Shown: one piece after another, positions 34,684 to 41,713 of the stretch
How positions within the stretch are numbered: the stretch's first letter is position 1
Layout: the number at the start of each line of letters is the position of its first letter
DNA from: Streptomyces sp. NBC_00775
GTDB taxonomy: Bacteria > Actinomycetota > Actinomycetes > Streptomycetales > Streptomycetaceae
Direction of reading: 5' to 3'
DNA length: 64,000 nucleotides
NCBI RefSeq assembly: GCF_036347135.1
Contig: NZ_CP108938.1
Span: 1,426,001-1,490,000 of the forward strand
Translations under genes and position numbers: made by a program
The notes under the pieces: generated by a model
Databases searched by the model: none
Told to the model about the DNA's origin: nothing
Seen by the model: the letters and a program-made list of their open reading frames with translations, nothing else

Positions 34684-37551
34684 ATGGCCGAGACCGGGCA
34701 GCACGAACAGCAGTACGAGCAGTACGAAGGCGGCAGCCCCGAGGCGGAACGGCTGGTGTTCGAGCGGCTGGCCCGTGAGCTGATGAAAGTGCAGGTCAAG
34801 AACCGGCAGGCGGGTGGCGGCGGGATCTCCCGCACCTTCCACGCCAAGGCACCGGTGGCCGTGGAGAACGCGCGGCTGCGCTTCCACGACGACCTGCCCG
34901 CGGCCCTGCGCGGCGGTTTCGCCCAGCCCGGCGCCGAGTATCCGGCGACGGTACGGCTGTCCAACGCGAGCGGTGTACGGCAGGGCGACGGATCGCCGGA
35001 CCTGCGGGGCGCGGCCGTGCGGGTACGGGTCTCGGAGGGCGAGAGCCACGACCTGCTCGCGACCAGCTATCCGGTCTCGCACGCCCGCAACGCGCGCGAG
35101 TTCGTGGCCTTCGCCAAGGCGATGGCGGGCGCCCGGGGTCGGGTCCAGAAGGCCTTCGGACTGTTCGTGAAGCTGCCGCTGGCCGTGGGGCTCGGCACCG
35201 CGAACCGGATGCGGCGCAATGTCCAGGCGGCGACGCGGCACACGGTCAACTCCCTGGCCAGTGAGACGTACTGGAGCCGGGGCGCGATCCTGTGGGGCGA
35301 GGCGGGTCCGGTGCGCTATCTGCTGCGGCCGGCGCCCGGAAGTCCTCCGTCGGCCGCCGCGGACCGGAGCGACCCGGAGTTCCTGCACCGTGAGATCGCC
35401 GGGCGGCTCGCCAAGAAGGACGTCGTCTTCGAGCTGTGCGTGCAGCGGTACGTCGACGAGCGGCACACGCCGGTCGAGAACGCCTCCGTGGAGTGGATGG
35501 ACACCATGGCGCCCGCGGTGCCGGTGGCCCGGCTGACCATCCCCAGCCAGGACCTGAGCAGCGCCGAGGCCCGCGCGGCAGCCCGGCGCATCGAGGATCT
35601 CGCCTTCAACCCCTGGTACACGACCGACGACTTCCGTCCGCTCGGCAATATCAACCGGGCGAGGAAGGCCGCGTACCACGCGAGCAGCGCACACCGGCTG
35701 GGCCTGCGGTTCATCACGGAGGAGCCTCTGCAGAACAGGCTGCTCGGCCCTCCGACAGGCGCCGCCTTCTCGCTGCTGAACCGGTTCCTGCCCTGGCACC
35801 GGCTGCCGTTGCAGCTGAGCCTGCTGAACCTGGTGTTCCTGCGCAAGGTGCTGCGCCGGTTCAATCTGATCGACACCGAGGTGCGCGAGGCACCGCCGCA
35901 GGCGCAGCCCGTGCCGGAGACCGTCCCCGAGCGGCTGCGCACGGAGCGGTCCTACGACGGGACGTACAACGATCTGTCCGCACCGAAGATGGGCGCCGTG
36001 GGCGCGGCCTTCGGACGGAACCTCAAGCCGGAGTACCGCCCCGACCTGTTCGACACGCCCAACCCGGTCACGGTCAGCCGCCGGCTCCTGTACCGCGAGA
36101 GCTTCGTGCCCGCGACCTCGCTCAACATCCTGGCCGCCGCGTGGATCCAGTTCCAGGTGCACGACTGGGTCAACCACCGCCGCTACAAGCCCGGCGAGCG
36201 CACGGTCGAGGTGCCGCTGCCGCCCGGCAGCGGGGGCTGGCACAACACGCCGGGCGGTCCTCCCGAGAATGTCATGCGGTTCGCCGAGAACGAGGGCCTC
36301 GAACAGCTCGGCAACCGGCCGCCGATCCTCTTCGGCAATGTCGCCTCGCACTGGTGGGACGGCTCCGAGGTGTACGGCGAGGACGAGCCGACCGCGCGGT
36401 TCCTGCGGGAGCCGGACGGCGGCGCCAAACTCCGTCTGGAGGACGGCCATCTGCCGTCGGGCCCGAACGGCATTCCGCTCACCGGCTTCAACGAGAGCTG
36501 GTGGATGGGGCTCAGCGCGATGCACACGCTGTTCGCGCGCGAGCACAACGCCGTGTGCGACGCGCTGCGCGCCGAGTACCCCTCGATGAGCGAGGAGCGG
36601 ATCTACCACACGGCGCGGCTGGTCGTCTCCGCGCTGATCGCGAAGATCCACACGGTGGAGTGGACACCCGCGATCCTCGCCACCAAGGCGATCGACATCG
36701 GTCTGAAGACCAACTGGCAAGGCCCGCCGAAGAACTGGCTGAACCAGCTGGGCCTGTGGCTCTTCGAGGCCCACTCCCTGACCGGGATCCCGAAGACGCT
36801 GCCCGACCACCACACGGCGCCGTACTCCCTCACCGAGGACTTCGTCACCGTCTACCGCATGCACCCGCTGATCCCGGACGACTTCGAGCTGCGCGAGCAC
36901 CACTTCGGGCAGCGCCAGGAGACGGTCGGGTTCATGGACATCCAGGGTGGCGCGGCCGAGTCGCAGATCCGCAAGACGGGGCTCGCGAACACGCTGTACT
37001 CGTTCGGGATCGCCCACCCGGGCGCCATCACGCTGCACAACTTCCCGCGCTCGCTCCAGCAGTTCGAGCGGGACGGCGAGATCATCGACCTGTCGGTCGT
37101 GGACCTCGTACGCAGCAGGCGGCGTGGTGTCCCGCGCTACAACGACTTCCGCGCGGGCCTGCACAAGCAGCGCATCCGCTCCTTCGAGGAGCTGACGCAG
37201 AACGCGGAGACGCTGGCGCGGCTCAATGAGGTCTACCGCTCGGTCGACGAGATCGACACGGTGGTCGGGCTGTTCGCGGAGAACCCACCGGAGGGCTTCG
37301 GCTTCAGCGACACCGCGTTCCGGATCTTCATCCTGATGGCCACCCGGCGCCTGCAGAGCGACCGCTTCCTGAACGTCGACTACCGGCCGGAGGTCTACAC
37401 GCCGCTCGGCATCGACTGGGTCGAGAAGGGCGGCATGAACTCCGTCATCCTGCGGCACTGCCCGGAGCTGGCGGCGCTGATGCCGCGCGGGGCGAGCGCG
37501 TTCGCCCCGTGGCGGGCGGTGCGGCCGACCTCCGACGGAGGTGCGGGATGA
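34684..37551 (+). CDS. Catalase-like domain fused to alpha-dioxygenase/COX-like heme peroxidase
   Basis: A 955-residue protein with two heme domains. Residues 20-370 match catalase-related enzymes: distal His53 in 'SRTFHAKAPVAVENARLRF', 'RLSNASGVRQGDGSPDLRG' and the proximal-Tyr motif Arg327-x3-Tyr331 ('NRARKAAYHASSAHRLG'). Residues 430-930 match plant/fungal alpha-dioxygenases and cyclooxygenases: distal His493 ('FQVHDWVNHRR'), proximal His656 ('ALIAKIHTVEWTPAIL') and catalytic-Tyr motif Tyr724 ('VTVYRMHPLIPDDF'). All key residues of both sites survive. By analogy with known AOS-lipoxygenase fusions, the C domain should make a fatty-acid hydroperoxide and the catalase-like domain convert it. 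There is no signal peptide. ATGA-coupled to the flavoprotein gene downstream. Confidence 0.9.
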   Translation: MAETGQHEQQYEQYEGGSPEAERLVFERLARELMKVQVKNRQAGGGGISRTFHAKAPVAVENARLRFHDDLPAALRGGFAQPGAEYPATVRLSNASGVRQGDGSPDLRGAAVRVRVSEGESHDLLATSYPVSHARNAREFVAFAKAMAGARGRVQKAFGLFVKLPLAVGLGTANRMRRNVQAATRHTVNSLASETYWSRGAILWGEAGPVRYLLRPAPGSPPSAAADRSDPEFLHREIAGRLAKKDVVFELCVQRYVDERHTPVENASVEWMDTMAPAVPVARLTIPSQDLSSAEARAAARRIEDLAFNPWYTTDDFRPLGNINRARKAAYHASSAHRLGLRFITEEPLQNRLLGPPTGAAFSLLNRFLPWHRLPLQLSLLNLVFLRKVLRRFNLIDTEVREAPPQAQPVPETVPERLRTERSYDGTYNDLSAPKMGAVGAAFGRNLKPEYRPDLFDTPNPVTVSRRLLYRESFVPATSLNILAAAWIQFQVHDWVNHRRYKPGERTVEVPLPPGSGGWHNTPGGPPENVMRFAENEGLEQLGNRPPILFGNVASHWWDGSEVYGEDEPTARFLREPDGGAKLRLEDGHLPSGPNGIPLTGFNESWWMGLSAMHTLFAREHNAVCDALRAEYPSMSEERIYHTARLVVSALIAKIHTVEWTPAILATKAIDIGLKTNWQGPPKNWLNQLGLWLFEAHSLTGIPKTLPDHHTAPYSLTEDFVTVYRMHPLIPDDFELREHHFGQRQETVGFMDIQGGAAESQIRKTGLANTLYSFGIAHPGAITLHNFPRSLQQFERDGEIIDLSVVDLVRSRRRGVPRYNDFRAGLHKQRIRSFEELTQNAETLARLNEVYRSVDEIDTVVGLFAENPPEGFGFSDTAFRIFILMATRRLQSDRFLNVDYRPEVYTPLGIDWVEKGGMNSVILRHCPELAALMPRGASAFAPWRAVRPTSDGGAG

Positions 37552-38918
37552 CCACGGCCGACGATCATCCCGGGCTGCGTGACCTCTTCGCGCGGCCCCT
37601 GCTGGAGACCGTCTGGCACCGTCGCACCCACCGCGTCAGCCGGGGCGCGTCCGTGCCCGCCGGATCCATGAGCTACCGCTCCACGCACACCCAACAGCCC
37701 CTGTCGGAGCTGGAGGAGGCGGTGCTCATCGCGCTCACCGGTTCCACGGGGCTGACGATGCCCGACCGGCCCTTCGAGGACCCGCGGAACGGCAAACCCA
37801 TCATGGCCAAGCCCAACATGACCATGACGGGGCGGACCGCGGGCAGCCCGGACAACGCACAGGGCACGCACTTCTTCCTCATCAACGACTCGGGCACGTA
37901 CTTCCTGCGCAAGCTGCCGCCCGCGCCTCGCGAGCCGTTCGACGCCGGGACGCTGATCACGCGGGCCCGCGAGTCGAAGGTACGGGTCCTCGACCAGCGC
38001 CTCGACGTCACCCAGGGGCTGCGGGACTTCCCGGCGTACCTCGACTCGAACCGGTTCCTGTCCAACCTCCCCGGAACCACGGTGTTTCTGCCGGTGGTCG
38101 ACCTGTCCCACCAGTACATCAACGCCCTGATGTACTTGCTGACGCAGCCGGACGGGGCACGCCCGACGCTGGTCGACGACCGGAACCTGTACCGCCCGGC
38201 CGGGGTGAAGAAGTGGGTCAAGAACGGCTTCCTGAACAAGGACCTCAAGCTCCCCCTCGGCGCGCTCGGCCCCATGCGCACCCAGATCGAGGCGGACCTG
38301 CTCCTCCAGAACATGATGCTCACGGCCGAGGCGATGGGCCTGGGCGCCTGGATCCACGCCTCGATCAACCCGCAGATCGCCCTGGGCGACCCCAAGTTCT
38401 CCCGCACGTACGGCAGGATGCTCGGCTTCACCTTCGTCACCCCGCGCTGGCGCCTCGCCGATCTGTGGCGCTGGCACGTCCCGCTGCCCAAGTACGCGAC
38501 GCTGCGCTCGCATCCGGTGGGGCTCACCTCACGCGAGGGCGAGCCGCTCATCGCCGCCGCCTGCCCGCCCACGCACCAGTCGATGTCGGACGCGGTGGAC
38601 GCGGTCATCGCCGCCAAGTTCGGCACCGGCGGGACGTACTCGGACAAGGACGTCTTCGCCCGTATCTACAAGGAGGACTACGGGCAGCGCTATCTCGCCG
38701 AGGCCAGCGAGTACGACGAGCGGGTCATCGACTGCGCCCGGGACATCTGCGAGTACATCATCGGCACGCACCGCCGTTTCCCGGCGCACACGGACGCGAT
38801 CCACGTCCCGGGCATCTGGCTCCAGACGCACCATGTCGAGAGCGAGTACTACGACCGGTTCTTCGTGAACGGACTGACCCCGGCGCACCGCCGGCACGCC
38901 GAGCTCTGGGACACCTGA
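37548..38918 (+). CDS. Nitroreductase-like flavoprotein, partner of the heme fusion
   Basis: A 456-residue protein with features of the nitroreductase fold: 'MSYRSTHTQQPLSELEEAVL' near the start and the FMN-type helix 'EADLLLQNMMLTAEAMGLGA' at about 245-265. It is about twice the usual nitroreductase length, with extra sequence between these motifs and a long C-terminal region (residues 330-456) ending 'HHVESEYYDRFFVNGLTPAH'. It overlaps the heme-fusion gene by four bases, so the two are made together. It may supply reducing power or reduce an oxylipin product. Family call moderate, substrate unknown. Confidence 0.7.
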   Translation: MTTADDHPGLRDLFARPLLETVWHRRTHRVSRGASVPAGSMSYRSTHTQQPLSELEEAVLIALTGSTGLTMPDRPFEDPRNGKPIMAKPNMTMTGRTAGSPDNAQGTHFFLINDSGTYFLRKLPPAPREPFDAGTLITRARESKVRVLDQRLDVTQGLRDFPAYLDSNRFLSNLPGTTVFLPVVDLSHQYINALMYLLTQPDGARPTLVDDRNLYRPAGVKKWVKNGFLNKDLKLPLGALGPMRTQIEADLLLQNMMLTAEAMGLGAWIHASINPQIALGDPKFSRTYGRMLGFTFVTPRWRLADLWRWHVPLPKYATLRSHPVGLTSREGEPLIAAACPPTHQSMSDAVDAVIAAKFGTGGTYSDKDVFARIYKEDYGQRYLAEASEYDERVIDCARDICEYIIGTHRRFPAHTDAIHVPGIWLQTHHVESEYYDRFFVNGLTPAHRRHAELWDT

Positions 38919-38925
38919 CCGCGGC

Positions 38926-39888
38926 TCACGCCCTGTGCGAGGGCTTCTTCCGCCACTTCACGAACTCCTTCTCCGGGTCGCCGGTGTACGACCACGGCGT
39001 CCTGCTGGCCCGCCGCCCCAGCATCGTGAACAGCGCGGCGGCGATGTCCGTCGTTCCGGCGTAGCTGGCGGCGTGCGTCAGATAGTTGAGGTCGCGGACC
39101 TCCCAGGGCGCCACGGGGCCGTCCGGGCGGTCCGTGATCCAGCGCTGCCAGGTGCGTCGTACGTCGCTGACGGCGGCGTCGTGGTTCCAGTGCTGGCCGA
39201 GCCCGACGACCGCGTCCCGCTGTCCCATCGCCCCGTCGAGGATGTAGCGGTACTCCTCGACGCGGGCGAACTGCACCAGGACCGGCAGCGCGTAGCCGGC
39301 CGGTGCCACGCCGGCCGCGTCGCGGGCGAAGTCGTACATCAGGCCGTGTGTGCCGTGCCAGCGCGACGAGTAGTAGTGCAGGATCTGGAGATGGCCCTCC
39401 ATGCTGTACGGGTCGCGGCCGTGCAGTTCGTCCCACCAGCGGCCCAGTTCCTGGCGGCGCACCCCGGCGGGATAGAGCCGTGCGACGGAGATCAGGGAGA
39501 TCCAGGGCGTGGGGTCCTCGGGGTAGGCCTCGGCGGCCTGGAGGCAGGCCAGCACCGCGCGGTCGATGCGCGTCTGGTCGATGGGCACGCCCCGGCCCGC
39601 GGCGATGGCCACGTTGAAGGCCCTGGCCACGTCGGTCGCGGCCCGCAGCACCAGGGCGTCGGCGCTGCGGGGTTCGGCGGCGAGCCAGGACTCGACCGTC
39701 GAGCTGCCCGCGCAGGCCGGCGCGAGCAGCCGGATCCGGTGACTGCGCACGGCCCAGTCGGCGCTCGTGTCCCGCAGCAGCTCGCGCAGGCCCTGCCAGC
39801 GGCCGATGACGATGTCCTGGCGGGCGGAGGTGAGGGGTCTGTCCCCGCAGTCGGGGTCGAAGTCGGGGGTGAAGCGGTCTCCCGCCAT
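38926..39888 (-). CDS. Hypothetical protein, helical-repeat (DUF4034-like)
   Basis: A 320-residue soluble protein, mostly helical, with stretches such as 'RWQGLRELLRDTSADWAVRS', 'AEAYPEDPTPWISLISVARL' and 'HLQILHYYSSRWHGTHGLMY' reminiscent of TPR-type proteins and of DUF4034 members in actinobacteria; the assignment is from memory and tentative. It has a good ribosome site (GAGAGGGA). It sits 10 bases downstream of the amino-acid permease on the same strand and converges on the flavoprotein gene. Function unknown. Confidence 0.68.
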   Translation of the reverse strand: MAGDRFTPDFDPDCGDRPLTSARQDIVIGRWQGLRELLRDTSADWAVRSHRIRLLAPACAGSSTVESWLAAEPRSADALVLRAATDVARAFNVAIAAGRGVPIDQTRIDRAVLACLQAAEAYPEDPTPWISLISVARLYPAGVRRQELGRWWDELHGRDPYSMEGHLQILHYYSSRWHGTHGLMYDFARDAAGVAPAGYALPVLVQFARVEEYRYILDGAMGQRDAVVGLGQHWNHDAAVSDVRRTWQRWITDRPDGPVAPWEVRDLNYLTHAASYAGTTDIAAALFTMLGRRASRTPWSYTGDPEKEFVKWRKKPSHRA

Positions 39889-39898
39889 CGGGTCCCTC

Positions 39899-41383
39899 TC
39901 AGAAGTCGGTGGGGAGACCCTCGTGGACACGGGACCGTTCGGTCGCCGCCGCGGTGGAGTAGCCGTCGGGGATGTAGTCGCTCTGGACGACCTGGGTGGC
40001 GTCCAGCTTGGCGGGCCGGTAGTAGTCGCTCCCCTGCTTCCAGTACCAGAGCATGGGGATCAGGCCGACGGCGATGCCGCCGATGCCGATCGCGATCGAC
40101 GCGTCGCTCAGGTCGCCCAGCGACTCGACGAAGATCCAGAACATGAACAGGGCGCCGAGGAACGGCCACAGCCCGCCGAAGAGGAAGTTGGCCGGGGACT
40201 TCAGCAGCATCTTGCGGTAGGCGACGACCACCGCGAGGCCGGCGAGGCCGTAGTAGACGGCGATCTGCAGGCCGATCGCGGCGATGGCGTCGGAGAGGAT
40301 GTCACCGACCGAGCCGAGGGCGTTGGACGTCACGAACATCACCAGGGCCACCGCGCCGACCACGACGATGGCGACCCAGGGGGTGTTCCACTTGCGGTGC
40401 ACGCGGCCCAGCGCCTCGGGCATCGTGCGGTCGCGGCCCATCGCGAACAGTGAGCGGGTGACCTGGATGAGCGTGGTCTCCAGGGTGGCGATGGTGGACA
40501 GCATCACGGCGACGATGAGCAGCTTGCCGCCCCAGCCGGGCCAGATCTCCTCGCCGAGCACGCCGAGGACGTTGGCGTCGTTGTCCTGGATCTGCCGGTC
40601 GGTGAGGATCACGTTCACCGCGATGGTGAACACCTCGAAGAGGAGGAAGACGATGCCGACGCCGATCAGGCCCGCGAGGCCCGTGGTGCGGCGGCTGTCC
40701 CTCGTCTCCTCGCTGAGGTTGCTGGTGACGTCCCAGCCCCAGTAGTAGAAGGCGGCGATGAGCGCGCCGGAGGCGAAGCCGCTCACCCCGTCGAAGTGGC
40801 TGAAGCCGAGCCAGGACCACTCGAAGGACCGGGCGTTGTGGCTGTGCAGCAGGGCGCCGACCGCGAAGACGGCCAGGATCGCCAGCTCCACACCGGACAT
40901 CACGAGCTGCGCGCGTACGGTGAGCCGGGCGCCGCCGAGCACCACGAGCAGCATGACCAGGAACCAGCCGGCGCCGACCGCGGTGGCCAGCGCGGTGTTG
41001 TCGGCGAGCCCTTCGTCGAAGAGGGACAGTGTCATCGCGCCCGCGGGCAGCGAACCGGCGACCATGAAGATGGTCGCGGAGATGACCAGCGCCCAGCCGC
41101 TGATGAAGCCGAGGAACGGGTGGAGCGTGCGGCCGACCCAGGAGTAGCTGGCGCCCGCGTTGACGTCGATCCGGCCGAGGTAGCTGAAGGCCAGCGCGAT
41201 GCCCAGCATGGGTATCGCGCAGTACAGGAGCGCCGCGGGGCTGGCGAGGCCCACCGCCCCGACGAGGACCGCGGTCGTCGCGGCCAGCGAGTACGCGGGG
41301 GCGCTGCCCGCGACCGCCATCACGACCGTGTCGAACGTACCGAGGGCGTTGGCCTGAAGCCCTCTGCCCCTGTTGTTGCTCAT
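39899..41383 (-). CDS. APC-family amino-acid permease
   Basis: A 494-residue transporter with about 12-14 membrane helices. The N-terminal 'LGTFDTVVMAVAGSAPAYSL' and 'GASYSWVGRTLHPFLGFISG' are typical of the amino acid-polyamine-organocation superfamily, as is 'ATLETTLIQVTRSLFAMGRD'. The C terminus (from about 460) is cytosolic. Substrate is not deducible. Transcription should start from the TTGAAA/TATCAT promoter near 41520-41545, with a small inverted repeat in its spacer. Confidence 0.93.
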   Translation of the reverse strand: MSNNRGRGLQANALGTFDTVVMAVAGSAPAYSLAATTAVLVGAVGLASPAALLYCAIPMLGIALAFSYLGRIDVNAGASYSWVGRTLHPFLGFISGWALVISATIFMVAGSLPAGAMTLSLFDEGLADNTALATAVGAGWFLVMLLVVLGGARLTVRAQLVMSGVELAILAVFAVGALLHSHNARSFEWSWLGFSHFDGVSGFASGALIAAFYYWGWDVTSNLSEETRDSRRTTGLAGLIGVGIVFLLFEVFTIAVNVILTDRQIQDNDANVLGVLGEEIWPGWGGKLLIVAVMLSTIATLETTLIQVTRSLFAMGRDRTMPEALGRVHRKWNTPWVAIVVVGAVALVMFVTSNALGSVGDILSDAIAAIGLQIAVYYGLAGLAVVVAYRKMLLKSPANFLFGGLWPFLGALFMFWIFVESLGDLSDASIAIGIGGIAVGLIPMLWYWKQGSDYYRPAKLDATQVVQSDYIPDGYSTAAATERSRVHEGLPTDF

Positions 41384-41517
41384 ACTCGCGCTGCTTTCCG
41401 TCCTGCACGGCGCGCGGGCAGGCAGGCCCGACAACGCCGTGTTGCAAGTGGGGGGTGTGAAGGTCGATGCCGTACAACCGCCGTCATCGGGCAGAGGGTC
41501 GCTCCGCAGGTGAGGTG

Positions 41518-41551
41518 ATGATAGCCGTGGTGTTTCACCTTTCAATGTCAA
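41518..41551 (-). promoter_or_regulatory. Permease promoter with internal inverted repeat
   Basis: On the minus strand, -35 TTGAAA (41545-41540), a 16-bp spacer and -10 TATCAT (41523-41518). A second -35-like TTGACA lies just upstream. The spacer contains GGTG-TTT-CACC (41529-41539), placed where a repressor would block polymerase. Confidence 0.5.
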
Positions 41552-41643
41552 CTGGCCGGTAATTTACGGTCACTCGCGCGGCACCGACCTCCGCGCCTTT
41601 GACGCGATCCATTGACATGAACCTGCAACCACGGCCACCCTTC

Positions 41644-41681
41644 ATGCTTGAACCTGCACGATCGGACGTTGTTTCAAGCAT
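41644..41681. promoter_or_regulatory. 9-bp inverted repeat upstream of the GH31 gene
   Basis: ATGCTTGAA (41644-41652) and TTCAAGCAT (41673-41681) are perfect 9-bp arms with a 20-bp spacer, 33 bp before the glycosidase start. A -35-like TTGACA lies near 41613. Candidate operator for sugar-dependent control. Confidence 0.5.
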
Positions 41682-41713
41682 CAGTAAACATCACGCCGTT
41701 GGTTTGAGTGGAG

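Noticed and set aside
34327..37458. Open frame of over 1,000 codons on the minus strand opposite the heme fusion gene
   Set aside because: High-GC codon bias leaves the opposite strand open; its translation is Arg/Gly/Val/Asp-rich without domains, while the plus strand has two heme-enzyme domains.
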